A DNA stretch of 64,000 nt from UBA6623 sp965217195 (GTDB taxonomy: Bacteria > Acidobacteriota > Terriglobia > Bryobacterales > UBA6623), in NCBI GenBank assembly GCA_965217195.1, contig CBDCHL010000004.1, positions 558,001 to 622,000 on the forward strand. The letters run 5' to 3'. Made by a program: the position numbers and the translations under genes. Shown in pieces: positions 16,722-25,247 of the stretch; within the stretch, counting starts at the first letter, position 1, and each line of letters begins with the position of its first letter. Below the pieces are notes generated by a model. It ran no database searches, was not told where the DNA came from, and saw only the letters and a list, made by a program, of their open reading frames with translations.

Positions 16722-18179
16722 TTAGTCCGGCTTTCGATCCGGATTGAGAGTCGGTGGTTTTCGGCCTCGCGAGGACGGCCCTCTCCAGGGCCCCGGACGC
16801 ACTTCGAGCTTGATTCTCTTTTTGAAGTTCAAGAAGGGTTTTTGGGGTTCGGGAGGGTTTTCAAAGAGTAGAATCCCGCCGCGCCCCGGCTCATACACCT
16901 GGAAACCCTTGCGGCCGATTTTGGCGCGGACGGGCTGCTGGTCGCCCAACCCCACGACGAAAATGCGTTCGCCTTCGGGTGCCTTGAATTTGATTGACAT
17001 CGGCACGCTGCCGAAGACAATTATTGTCCCGGCGAGGCCCAAGGGCGCTTGTCTGTCTTCTTGGCGCACCAAGTAACGCTTGCCGTCGGCGAAGATTTGG
17101 AGTTCCCCGTTGATATAGCCAAGCCAAACGTCGCCTTCTTCCCACCCACCACGAACGAACAAGCGACCCCGCAGCTCGTCGTGGGTGAAAAGGGGCGAAG
17201 AAGAATAGCTGAGCCCGGGCAAGTAGGGGTTGACCCACAGGAATTCGTAAGGCGCTCCCAGCGGCGTCTTAAGAACGAAGGCGTCATGCCGCAGCCAGCC
17301 TTGCAGGAAGCGGTAGGTGTCTGAGCTCACGTTGTAGGCGACCAGCAGCATCTCGCCGATCCGGCGCAGGGTGCTTTCACGAGCGGGATCGAAATCATGA
17401 GTTGATCGCGACGCCGGATCACGGAACACGCCTTCGTCCGTTTCTAGCGGCTTGGGATAGTAGCCGAGCATCAGATGGCGCGGCAGGGTCTGGAAAGCTC
17501 CCCGAGTGTCTTTCCACAGGTCGATCTCCAGGTTGCGGCGAATGACATGACAGATCTCCATCACAGCGATGATTTCGTAGCCGCGATCGAGAAGTTCGCC
17601 GCGGCGGAGTGCCGGCGCGATCCAGCGCTTCCAGTGACGCTCGATGAAGCTGCCGAGGAGCGCTTCGGACCCGTCCCAGTCTCCGGCCGCGGCTGCGGCG
17701 GCCAACACAGCGCCGCGTACGGAATCAATGGCGGGGTTGGGAGCGCTCAAAAGGGGTCCTGCGGACTTCCCGAGAGCTTCCGCCGTCGCGGTCTTTTGCT
17801 CATCGGTGAATAGCTCGTAGCACCAATCAAGGACGATCGCAGCGAGGCGGAGGTTTTCGGGGTCCGCCAGTGTGCCGGCGCGGGCGCTTTCCACGGCCCA
17901 TTCGACAGCTTGGCGGCCTGCGACTTCGTCATCGAGAGCCTGAAACAGTAGGGCCAGAACTAAAGGCTCTTCGGGAAACGACGCACCGTTGTCGATCAGA
18001 GTCTTGAGGTGTCTCCAGCGGGCGGATTGCCGGGCGGCGTCCTTGCGGAGGCGGTCGATGCGCTGGGGGTTGATCAGTAAGCGCGGGTGTTCTTCATAGA
18101 TCCGATATTCGGCTTGTGGAAGAGCGGGCGGCGGTAGGAGGAGCAGGACAGTCGTAAGGATCAGAGCGAACCGTGTCAT
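16722..18179 (-). CDS. Exported heparinase II/III-like (alpha/alpha toroid) protein
   Basis: 485 residues from the ATG at 18179. The first 22 residues form a signal peptide (MTRFALILTTVLLLLPPPAL). The mature start, YEEHPRLLINPQRIDRLRKD, is the usual opening of heparinase II/III and alginate-lyase-like proteins. The middle is helical (AVEWAVESAR, LRLAAIVLDWCYEL), and the end is beta-rich (LRGRLFVRGGWEEGDVWLGY), as in family members with a C-terminal sandwich. Catalytic residues are not certain, and polysaccharide lyase activity is an inference. The last 30 residues are Arg/Pro-rich and may be poorly conserved. Confidence 0.65.
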   Translation of the reverse strand: MTRFALILTTVLLLLPPPALPQAEYRIYEEHPRLLINPQRIDRLRKDAARQSARWRHLKTLIDNGASFPEEPLVLALLFQALDDEVAGRQAVEWAVESARAGTLADPENLRLAAIVLDWCYELFTDEQKTATAEALGKSAGPLLSAPNPAIDSVRGAVLAAAAAAGDWDGSEALLGSFIERHWKRWIAPALRRGELLDRGYEIIAVMEICHVIRRNLEIDLWKDTRGAFQTLPRHLMLGYYPKPLETDEGVFRDPASRSTHDFDPARESTLRRIGEMLLVAYNVSSDTYRFLQGWLRHDAFVLKTPLGAPYEFLWVNPYLPGLSYSSSPLFTHDELRGRLFVRGGWEEGDVWLGYINGELQIFADGKRYLVRQEDRQAPLGLAGTIIVFGSVPMSIKFKAPEGERIFVVGLGDQQPVRAKIGRKGFQVYEPGRGGILLFENPPEPQKPFLNFKKRIKLEVRPGPWRGPSSRGRKPPTLNPDRKPD

Positions 18180-18266
18180 ACGGACTTCGCGCGACCAGGG
18201 TCGGTCGTTAACCTTGAGCAGTCCTATTGTTTCATAGGGCCGGGAGCCGAGGGCTTTGCTGGGGGT

Positions 18267-18477
18267 GCGCGACATGAATATGGGGGGTAAACGTTGGAGT
18301 CCCCCCAAGGAATTGTCAGCCTGGTTCGGCCATGGCTAAAGCCTTAAGGCCGGAAGGCCGCTGAACCGGCGATTGCCGATCGTGGGACACCGTACCGGCC
18401 CTCAAGGGCTCGCCTAGCTACAACCCAAGCCCGGTAAACCGAGCTGCCGCGCTTACTTTCCCATATTTATGTCGCAC
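18267..18477. mobile_element. Element with inverted ends related to family A repeats
   Basis: gcgcgacatgaatatgggg at 18267-18285 is mirrored by the complement of 18460-18477 (gtgcgacataaatatggg), giving terminal inverted repeats around a 211-bp segment. The interior holds a ggcc-GGAA-ggcc hairpin at 18348-18359. The ends match the heads of the repeats at 2769 and 51387, and all three share a GGAA-loop hairpin, so they look like one family in complete and end-only forms. No gene is visible in the 448-base gap apart from this element. Confidence 0.5.
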
Positions 18478-18627
18478 ATTGAACCGTCCCGCTGCTTGGC
18501 CGTGAAGATCCACACCGTGTTGGACCCGCAGGGCAGAATTCCCAACTTTGTTCACTTGACTTCGGCGCACGTAGTCGCACACCCTTTTGCCGGCAGGTTC
18601 CGGCGACCGCGCTCTGCGCCATCGGGG

Positions 18628-19128
18628 CTACTGTTCCTCGATTTGCTCCCATGGGAGTTTCCCGCTTGTAGGGCAGACCTTTCGCAACGTCCGGTCAATG
18701 TTGCTCCCAATCTCCGCCAATTGCTCAGGTGACAGCTTGGCTTGGATCTCTTCGAACAGCCGCCTCTCCTCGGTTCGAATGTGCCCGCTCAGTAACGCAC
18801 CGAACTCTCGCAGCAATGCAACTCGGTCCGTTCCCGACGCCTCTTCTATGCGACGAGCAAGCCCCTCCATTTCACGGTGTTGGCCGACCAATTCATCGAC
18901 GAGTTGGGGAGAATCGATCGCTTCGCGAACAGCGGGAAACAGGACCCCTTCCTCTACCTCGAAGTGATGCAGCAGCTCGACCTCTACCATCGCCGCGAGT
19001 TTCTCGTGCAGTTCGTCAGCCTTGGCGTCGGAAGCATTGGTGCGCAGACCGCGTTCAATCAGAACACACAGAGCGAGCCCGTGCTGATGTTGGTGTGAGA
19101 GCGGGATAAGACTCGGGTCGCGCAGCAT
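18628..19128 (-). CDS. Hemerythrin-like HHE domain protein
   Basis: 166 residues forming a four-helix bundle. Iron-binding positions are visible as HQHQHG near the N-terminus, HHFEVEEGVLFP (HxxxE), QHREME and HIRTEERRLFEEI, the spacing expected for a di-iron hemerythrin cation-binding domain. Members bind O2 or NO, or act in iron and redox sensing in the cytoplasm. No output domain is attached, so storage, scavenging or repair functions are all possible. Expression is from its own unit, divergent from the HAD gene at 19279. Confidence 0.88.
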   Translation of the reverse strand: MLRDPSLIPLSHQHQHGLALCVLIERGLRTNASDAKADELHEKLAAMVEVELLHHFEVEEGVLFPAVREAIDSPQLVDELVGQHREMEGLARRIEEASGTDRVALLREFGALLSGHIRTEERRLFEEIQAKLSPEQLAEIGSNIDRTLRKVCPTSGKLPWEQIEEQ

Positions 19129-19278
19129 GGCCTCATTGTACGGGCGCGGTGAGCGGCGACATCTTAGTGACCTGAATTCGTGGGGCGTCCGGAGGCCATG
19201 GTTCTTTGCGCCGCGCTACCCTGGAAGCGAGTCGGCCCGCCGCTTCGTCTGGTGAGGTTGCGGGCTTGATGACAATCC

Positions 19279-19980
19279 ATGAACGACGACGCGCGGGCCG
19301 CAATCGACACCCTGACCTTTGACATTTTCGGGACGGTTCTGGACCTGAGCGGCGGAATCGTCCCGGTCGTCGAGCCATTTCTTCGGGGCAAGCAAGCTGC
19401 CATCAGCGGGACTGATTTCTGGGCGCTTTGGCGCGCACGACAGCGCATCGAGCAATACCAAGACACGATCGTGATGCTCGGGCATAGCGGGTACCTCGAG
19501 GTCGCGAGGCGGGCGCTTGTCTATACACTGCGGCACCAGGAGATTGAGTTCAGCGGCGACGAAGTGCGCCAACTGATGGCCGCTTTCGAGCAGTTGCGAC
19601 CCTTCGACGATGCCGTCAATGGTCTGAACCGGTTGGCCGAGCGCTTTCGGCTCGTGGCCCTGTCGAACGGGAATGCCTCGCTGGTGGAGCATCTGGTGGT
19701 GAACAACATTCCGGCACCCTTCAGCGCGGTTTTGTCGGTGGACTCGGTTGGGCGTTTCAAGCCCCATCCTTCGGTGTATCGCTACGCGGCGAAGGCAGTC
19801 GATCGAGAGCCCGGCAAAATTATGATGGTCGCTGCCCATGCGTTCGACATCATGGGCGCGCGTGCTTGCGGCTTCCGCGGCGCGTATGTGAACCGGTATC
19901 GGCTGCCTTACGAAGACTCGCCGTTCCAGCCTGACCTCACGGTCAGCGATTTCCTAGGGTTGGCCGACGAGTTACTTTGA
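19279..19980 (+). CDS. HAD-superfamily hydrolase, 2-haloacid dehalogenase-like
   Basis: 233 residues, the normal length of (S)-2-haloacid dehalogenases. Motif I TFDIFGTVLD carries the nucleophilic aspartate, motif II is LSNGN, motif III has the lysine in GRFKPHP, and the last motif is AAHAFDIMGARACG. The SNGN and HxFDxxGA forms are typical of type II haloacid dehalogenases, which displace halide to give a 2-hydroxyacid. The next gene, convergent, encodes a D-2-hydroxyacid dehydrogenase; a shared pathway is only suggestive. Real substrate specificity in this group is often different from haloacids. Confidence 0.85.
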   Translation: MNDDARAAIDTLTFDIFGTVLDLSGGIVPVVEPFLRGKQAAISGTDFWALWRARQRIEQYQDTIVMLGHSGYLEVARRALVYTLRHQEIEFSGDEVRQLMAAFEQLRPFDDAVNGLNRLAERFRLVALSNGNASLVEHLVVNNIPAPFSAVLSVDSVGRFKPHPSVYRYAAKAVDREPGKIMMVAAHAFDIMGARACGFRGAYVNRYRLPYEDSPFQPDLTVSDFLGLADELL

Positions 19981-20015
19981 CGTGATGGTCCCTGGGGTGG
20001 AGAGTCGCCGTCGGG

Positions 20016-20981
20016 CTACGGTTTGACTTCGTGGAGCAAGGGTTCGCCGCGCATTCCCGCCTTGAGATTAGCGACCGAAATCTCGGACATCTTCCGGCGT
20101 GTCTCCACTGTCGCGCTGCCGAGATGGGGAACAATCGTGAGGTTGTCCAATCCGAGCATCGGATGGTCGCGGGGCAGCGGTTCGGGGTCCGTGACGTCGA
20201 AGGCCGCGCCCCCGATTCGGTTGTCGCGCAGGGCCTCGTAGACAGCTTCTGTGTCGACGATGGGTCCGCGCGCGATATTGATGAGAAAAGCTGTTGGCTT
20301 CATGCGGGCTAAGGCTTGAGCGTCGATGAGATGGTGCGTTTCCTCGGTGAGTGGACAGCACAGCATCACGAAATCGGCACGCTCCAGCAGGTCATCGAGA
20401 GGAACATAAGCGGCGGCGAAGCGGCGAGCGACGTCTTCGCGCGGGTGGCGGTTGTGATAGAGCACCGTCATGTCGAACGCGCGGGCACGACGGGCAACTT
20501 CACTGCCGATGGCGCCCATACCGATGATGCCGAGTACCGCGTGATGGACCTCACGGCCCAACATGAAACCCGGGTCGTAGCGGAGAAACTCGGGCGAACG
20601 GGCGTAACGGTCGCCCTCGACGACGCGGCGCGCTCCCGCCAACAACAGCGTCATCGCCATATCGGCGGTCGCGCCGTCGAGGATACGGGGCGTGTTGCCG
20701 ACGGGGATCGAGCGCGCCGCGGCATCCGCGACATTGATGTGGTCGACCCCGACGCCGTAATTGCTGATGACTTTGACGCCCGGGATGCGGTCGAGCATGG
20801 GTCCGTCGACGCGAAGGTGGCCGTAGGTATAAATGCCGTCGACGGGATCGGCGGTGCCGTCGATGGCGGTCTGCCACGGAAGCAGGTCGATTTCATCGCC
20901 GAGGAAACCCATTACGACCGAGTCGAGAGGGCCGTCGGCAATGACGGTGAAGCGGTGGGTTGTCTCGGCGCGGTCGGGCAT
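20016..20981 (-). CDS. D-isomer-specific 2-hydroxyacid dehydrogenase
   Basis: 321 residues. The NAD(P) fold begins GIIGMGAIGSEVARRARAFD (GxGxxG). The catalytic triad positions are the arginine in INIARGPIVD, the glutamate near TDPEPLP and the histidine in TIVPHLGSAT. It reduces a 2-oxoacid such as glyoxylate or hydroxypyruvate, or works in reverse; the basic NNRHPRED stretch after the second strand suggests NADPH preference (inference). The gene ends 35 bases from the convergent HAD gene. Confidence 0.9.
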   Translation of the reverse strand: MPDRAETTHRFTVIADGPLDSVVMGFLGDEIDLLPWQTAIDGTADPVDGIYTYGHLRVDGPMLDRIPGVKVISNYGVGVDHINVADAAARSIPVGNTPRILDGATADMAMTLLLAGARRVVEGDRYARSPEFLRYDPGFMLGREVHHAVLGIIGMGAIGSEVARRARAFDMTVLYHNRHPREDVARRFAAAYVPLDDLLERADFVMLCCPLTEETHHLIDAQALARMKPTAFLINIARGPIVDTEAVYEALRDNRIGGAAFDVTDPEPLPRDHPMLGLDNLTIVPHLGSATVETRRKMSEISVANLKAGMRGEPLLHEVKP

Positions 20982-21181
20982 GTCTGGAGGCTCGGAGGAC
21001 TCGCGGACCGAGTATTCTAGCAGAGTGGTTTTTGAGGCTTACGTGGGCCTGGTCGGTGAAGAAGCCGACGTGAGTGAGAAGGAGGTACGGATCGCCGTCG
21101 GGCTTCTCGTGTTGCGGGTTACAATGGGCCGATTTAGTCGTCCGGACGGGATGCGTCCTCGTCGGCCCTTAAGCCTGAACA

Positions 21182-22447
21182 ATGTCCTCATTTGATCCCG
21201 TCATTCTGCGTGCTCAGTTCCCTGCCCTGGCGCAGCACGTCGGCGGCAAACCCGCGGTTTTTCTCGACGCGCCGGGTGGAACCCAAGTTCCCCAGCGCGT
21301 CATTAACGCCGTCTCCGAATACCTGGCTTTCTCGAACGCCAACACCCACGGCGCGTTCGCAACGAGTGCCAGAACCGAAAAGATGCTCGCTGGGGCGCAC
21401 GCTGCTGCCGCGGACTTGCTGGGCTGCGCGCCGGACGAGGTGGCTTTCGGACCGAATATGACGTCGCTGACCTTCGCCGTCAGCCGGGCGATCGGACGCG
21501 AGATCAAGGCCGGTGACGAAATCATCGTGACCGACCTCGACCATGACGCCAATGTCGCGCCCTGGCGAGCGTTGGAAGAGCGCGGGGCCGTTGTGCGAAC
21601 GGCGCCGGTTTGGATGGAAGACTGCACGCTTGATACGGAGGCTCTGCTCGAGCTGCTCAATTCGAAGACGAAACTGGTAGCTGTCGGGATGGCTTCGAAC
21701 TCGGTGGGTTCGATCAACGATGTCGCGAAAATCGCAAGCGCGGCGCACGAGGTCGGCGCGCGAGTTTATCTGGACGCCGTCCATTACGCGCCGCACGGCC
21801 CGATCGACGTCCGGGCGATCGATTGCGACTTTCTGGCCTGCTCGGCGTACAAGTTTTTCGGACCGCATGTCGGTTTGGTGTACGGCAAGAGGGAGCACCT
21901 GAAGAGGCTGCGGCCCTACAAGGTGCGACCGGCATCGGACGAAACCCCGGACCGTTGGGAATCAGGAACACAGAACCACGAAGGGCTGGCAGGGTTGATC
22001 GCGGCGGTGGAGTACTTGGCCGATGTCGGCCGGCGCTTCGGAGACGCCTTTCTCGAAAACGAGCCGAGTTTTTCCGACCGGCGGGGCCTTTTGCATGCGG
22101 GCATGGAGGCGATTCGGCAATACGAGCGTGGGTTGGCGGAGCGGCTGGTGAAGGGACTGCTCGCGATCGACGGTTTGACGCTCTACGGGATCACGGCTTT
22201 CGAAAGGTTCGACCGGCGCGTACCGACGGTGTCGATTCGCATCGAAGGACGTAAGCCGCGCGAGATCGCGGAGTCCCTGGGCCGGGAGGGCTTCTTCGTG
22301 TGGGACGGCAACTACTATGCGCTGAGCCTGAGCGAACGACTGGGGGTGGAACCGACGGGGGGCATGGTGCGGATCGGGCTGGCGCATTACAACACGGCCG
22401 AGGAGGTCGACCGGTTGTTGCAGGTCTTGGAAAGAGGCGTGAATTGA
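21182..22447 (+). CDS. Class V aminotransferase, cysteine desulfurase-like
   Basis: 421 residues of a PLP fold-type I enzyme. FLDAPGGTQVPQRV, DLDHDANVAPW, VYLDAVHYAPHG and CSAYKFFGPHVG (Schiff-base lysine) define the cysteine-desulfurase-like subgroup, with DAPGGTQ in place of the usual DNAA. An extended insertion around residues 240-290 (RWESGTQNHEGLAG) is shared by this subgroup. Known relatives include IscS/SufS, isopenicillin epimerases and kynureninase-like enzymes. No iron-sulfur assembly gene is nearby, so sulfur transfer to clusters is not supported by context. Confidence 0.85.
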   Translation: MSSFDPVILRAQFPALAQHVGGKPAVFLDAPGGTQVPQRVINAVSEYLAFSNANTHGAFATSARTEKMLAGAHAAAADLLGCAPDEVAFGPNMTSLTFAVSRAIGREIKAGDEIIVTDLDHDANVAPWRALEERGAVVRTAPVWMEDCTLDTEALLELLNSKTKLVAVGMASNSVGSINDVAKIASAAHEVGARVYLDAVHYAPHGPIDVRAIDCDFLACSAYKFFGPHVGLVYGKREHLKRLRPYKVRPASDETPDRWESGTQNHEGLAGLIAAVEYLADVGRRFGDAFLENEPSFSDRRGLLHAGMEAIRQYERGLAERLVKGLLAIDGLTLYGITAFERFDRRVPTVSIRIEGRKPREIAESLGREGFFVWDGNYYALSLSERLGVEPTGGMVRIGLAHYNTAEEVDRLLQVLERGVN

Positions 22448-22483
22448 AGTGCCGGACCGGTTTGGCGATGCCATCTTAACAGC

Positions 22484-22545
22484 GGCTTGCGGCAAAAGCC
22501 GCAGGTCCCCGGGGGCCCTGCGCTACGCGCTCTTGAGGGAGCTGA
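22484..22545 (+). repeat. Intergenic repeat, family C copy 1
   Basis: gcggc-AAAA-gccgc at 22489-22502 forms a 5-bp stem, followed by caggtc and then ctgcgctacgcgctc. A related copy lies at 43338-43395 with the same order of hairpin, aggtc and gctacgcgc block. Confidence 0.5.
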
Positions 22546-22563
22546 GGCGGACTAGGCTGTCAG

Positions 22564-22614
22564 ATATGGCGGCACGACTGCCGCCACGGCACGCTGAAGC
22601 GTGCGCCACGTCGT
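22564..22614 (+). repeat. Double-hairpin intergenic repeat, family B copy 1
   Basis: Hairpin 1 is tggcggca-CGAC-tgccgcca (22567-22586) and hairpin 2 is gcacgc-TGAA-gcgtgc (22589-22604), followed by gccacgtcg. The copy at 44546-44595 has the same two hairpins. Hairpin 1 differs at two base pairs, and both are changed on both strands, so an 8-bp stem with a 4-base loop is preserved. Confidence 0.7.
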
Positions 22615-22678
22615 GCCGCGGTTCTCGCAATACCGCGGTGGGCCGGGCCTTCGCGTAACCCTATGCTAGGCTGGCAAC

Positions 22679-22684
22679 AGGAGG
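22679..22684 (+). promoter_or_regulatory. Ribosome binding site that points to a CTG start for RNase J
   Basis: A perfect aggagg lies 10 bases before the CTG at 22695, but 25 bases before the first standard start in frame (TTG at 22710). The spacing favours CTG. Confidence 0.55.
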
Positions 22685-22694
22685 CTCTCCCCCA

Positions 22695-24365
22695 CTGACA
22701 GATCTGAAATTGCAAATAATCCCGCTCGGAGGGCTGGGCGAGTTCGGTATGAACATGATGGCCCTGCGTTGCGGAGACGACATCATTGTCATCGACGCCG
22801 GGTCGTTGTTCCCCGGCGTTGAGTTGTTAGGCGTCGACCTCGTTGTTCCCGACATCACCTACCTGATCGACAACCGCGAGCAAGTTCGCGGGTTAATTCT
22901 TACGCACGGGCACGAAGATCACATTGGCGCGACGCCCTATGTGTTGTCGCAACTGAACCTACCGATCTATACCACGCGGTTTACCGAGGCGCTGGTCAAC
23001 CGCAAGCTCAAAGAGCATGATCTCGATCAATCTCCAACGATCCACACCGTCGAGCCGGGCGACAAGGCGACACTGGGCTGCTTTGAGATCGAGTTCATTC
23101 AAGTCACCCACAGCATTCCGAACGCGACCGCTTTAGCGATCACGACGCCTTTGGGGATCGTCGTCCACACCGCGGATTTCAAAATCGACCCGACACCAAT
23201 CGACGGGGAGCCGTTTGACCTGCACGCGCTGGCCGATTACGGCAAACGCGGAGTGCTGCTCCTGCTGGCCGATTCGACCAACGTTGACCGCACCGGGTTC
23301 ACGCCGTCGGAGCGGGCGGTAAGGCCGCGGCTCGAAGAGATCTTTCATCACGCACCGAACTCGCTTTACTTCAGTTGCTTTTCCTCGTCGATTCACCGGG
23401 TGCAACAGATTTTAGATCTGGCCGCCGCGGCAGGGCGCAAGGTCGCGTTCGTGGGAAGGAGCATTTCCGAGGTCACAAGTCTGGCGCATGACCTAGACCT
23501 GCTCGACGTGCCCGACGGGTTATTAGTGCATCCGGGCGACATCGGGAAACTGCCGCGATCTCAGCGGACCGTGATTATTTCGGGAAGTCAGGGGGAGCCG
23601 CTTTCAGCGCTTTCGCGCGCCGCGGTCGGCAAGCACCGCCACGCGGAGATCGACGAGGGTGACACTGTAGTTCTGAGTGCGCGGTTGATTCCCGGTAACG
23701 AAAAGGCGATTTACCGTCTGGTCGATCACCTCGCTCGCCGGGGCGCCGAGGTCCTGTACGGTCAGATGAATCCCCCGGTGCATGTCTCGGGTCACGCGAG
23801 CGAAGAGGAGTTGAAACTGGTGCTGAGCTTGCTGCGGCCCAAATACTTCGTGCCCGTGCACGGGGAATACCGGCAGCTTTCGCGGCATTTGCGGCTGGCC
23901 GAGCACTTCAGAAGCGTGGGTCTCGAGTCATCGTTTCTGGTGGAAAGCGGCGACGTCTTGGAAATCGACTCTGAAGGAGCAAGGCAGCACGAATCGGTGC
24001 CGGTGGGCCGTGTGTGCATCGACTCGGGCACGGGCGATGAGATTCTCGAGGAGATCGTGATTCGCGACCGCAGGCACTTGTCGGAGTTCGGCGTGCTGGT
24101 GCCGATCGTCGCCTTGAACGGCCACAGCGGCAAGCTGGAAAGCGACCCGGAGATCATCACCCGCGGTTTCGTGACCGGCGACGACGGGTCGGAGTTGCTG
24201 GAGGGCGCGGCGGATGCCGTTACCCGTACCATCGAGAGCTCCTCGGAAGAAGAGAAAACGGACTGGGGCGTGATGGAAGAGAAGATTCGCGCCGATTTGC
24301 GACGCTACATTAAACGCAAGACCGACAGCCGTCCGCTGATTATCCCGGTGATTCTCGAAGTCTGA
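22695..24365 (+). CDS. rnj: Ribonuclease J
   Basis: 556 residues if translation starts at the CTG at 22695 (reading MTDLKLQIIPLGGLGEFGMN), or 551 from the TTG at 22710. The metallo-beta-lactamase core shows LTHGHEDHIGA (zinc ligands), IQVTHSIPNA, VVHTADFKID and later SGHASEEELK and VPVHGEYRQL from the beta-CASP domain. The C-terminal domain ends with RRYIKRKTDSRPLIIPVILEV, typical of RNase J. It combines 5'-3' exonuclease and endonuclease activity in mRNA decay and rRNA processing in the cytoplasm. A strong aggagg at 22679 supports the unusual CTG start. Confidence 0.95.
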   Translation: MTDLKLQIIPLGGLGEFGMNMMALRCGDDIIVIDAGSLFPGVELLGVDLVVPDITYLIDNREQVRGLILTHGHEDHIGATPYVLSQLNLPIYTTRFTEALVNRKLKEHDLDQSPTIHTVEPGDKATLGCFEIEFIQVTHSIPNATALAITTPLGIVVHTADFKIDPTPIDGEPFDLHALADYGKRGVLLLLADSTNVDRTGFTPSERAVRPRLEEIFHHAPNSLYFSCFSSSIHRVQQILDLAAAAGRKVAFVGRSISEVTSLAHDLDLLDVPDGLLVHPGDIGKLPRSQRTVIISGSQGEPLSALSRAAVGKHRHAEIDEGDTVVLSARLIPGNEKAIYRLVDHLARRGAEVLYGQMNPPVHVSGHASEEELKLVLSLLRPKYFVPVHGEYRQLSRHLRLAEHFRSVGLESSFLVESGDVLEIDSEGARQHESVPVGRVCIDSGTGDEILEEIVIRDRRHLSEFGVLVPIVALNGHSGKLESDPEIITRGFVTGDDGSELLEGAADAVTRTIESSSEEEKTDWGVMEEKIRADLRRYIKRKTDSRPLIIPVILEV

Positions 24366-24404
24366 TAGGAGCGGGTCCCGGCCTCGAGATCGAGCCTACT
24401 CGGA

Positions 24405-25067
24405 TCAACCTAGGGTGGCGCGTGCTTCCTGAACCAGCGGCCGGGCCGGGTTCCCGGCCACAACTGCGCCGCTTGCGACATCTCTTGTGACGACCGCGCC
24501 GGAGCCAACCACGGCTCCCTCCCCTAGGCGCAACCCGGGAGTTACGACCGCATTGGCGCCTACGGTCGCGAAACGGCCGATCCGCACGTTGCCGGTTAAG
24601 ACGGCACTCGGCAGAATGAGGGCGTGCGCCCCGACCCGGCAGTCATGATCGACGGCTGCGCGGGTGTTGAGGCAAACGTTATCTTCGATCACGGCGCCGG
24701 GGTTGACGATCGCCCCGGCCAGGATTACGACGCCCCGACCCAGCTCCGCGTGCCGGGAAACCACCGCTGACGGGTGAGTCAGGTTTGGCACGGCGAGACC
24801 CGCCGCGAGCGCCCGAGCAAAATATTCCTCACGCACCTGATTGTCGCCAAAACCCAGCGCAACCGCCGTCGCACCTGCCTTCTCGGCGGTGGCCGCCAAC
24901 GAGATAGTCGGTCCCAGAACCGGTATGTCCAGAACACGGGTACGATGCTTGGCGGGATCGTCGTCGAGAAACCCGACGGCCTCCCAGTCGGCGATCTGGT
25001 CGATTAGATCGGCGAGGCCTTTGCCGTGGCCGCCGGCGCCGAGAATGAGAATTTTCTTGAGCGGCAT
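24405..25067 (-). CDS. PglD/NeuD-like sugar O/N-acetyltransferase
   Basis: 220 residues from the ATG at 25067 (MPLKKILILG); a TTG at 25082 is an alternative. The N-terminal small Rossmann domain has ILGAGGHGKGLADLI, and the rest is a left-handed beta-helix of hexapeptide repeats (VVILAGAIVNPGAVIEDNV, GRFATVGANAVVTPG, GEGAVVGSGAVVTRDV). The histidine in DHDCRVG occupies the catalytic position of PglD, the acetyl-CoA-dependent enzyme acting on UDP-4-amino sugars. The preceding gene on this strand is a GT4-phosphoglycosyl transferase fusion, which supports a role in making the first acetylated sugar of a lipid-linked glycan. Confidence 0.88.
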   Translation of the reverse strand: MPLKKILILGAGGHGKGLADLIDQIADWEAVGFLDDDPAKHRTRVLDIPVLGPTISLAATAEKAGATAVALGFGDNQVREEYFARALAAGLAVPNLTHPSAVVSRHAELGRGVVILAGAIVNPGAVIEDNVCLNTRAAVDHDCRVGAHALILPSAVLTGNVRIGRFATVGANAVVTPGLRLGEGAVVGSGAVVTRDVASGAVVAGNPARPLVQEARATLG

Positions 25068-25135
25068 TGCTTCTAACTTCAATCGCTCGATCCCCTAACG
25101 ACTCCAGCGAATAAGCCACGCGGGATCCGCGTGCG

Positions 25136-25244
25136 AGCGGCTGTGAAAAAAACGGGGACAGTCCACTTCGCGCGGATGAGGTTGCTGATTCAATGGGACT
25201 TATTCGTCGACGCTCGGCACGGTCCCCATTTTTTCACAGCCGCT
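25136..25244. mobile_element. Small palindromic element (MITE/REP-like)
   Basis: A 26-27 base inverted repeat with one length difference: 25136-25162 (agcggctgtgaaaaaa then ggggacagt) faces 25219-25244 (acggtcccc then ttttttcacagccgct). The whole unit is 109 bp, has no gene, and fills the gap between the two glycan genes. Elements ending in ctgtgaaaaaa/ggggac are the style mobilised by REP-associated tyrosine transposases; that assignment is an inference. Confidence 0.65.
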
Positions 25245-25247
25245 GAA

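Noticed and set aside
18467..18652. 61-codon minus-strand frame near the hemerythrin gene
   Set aside because: It runs into the inverted end of a repeat and shows no conserved pattern.
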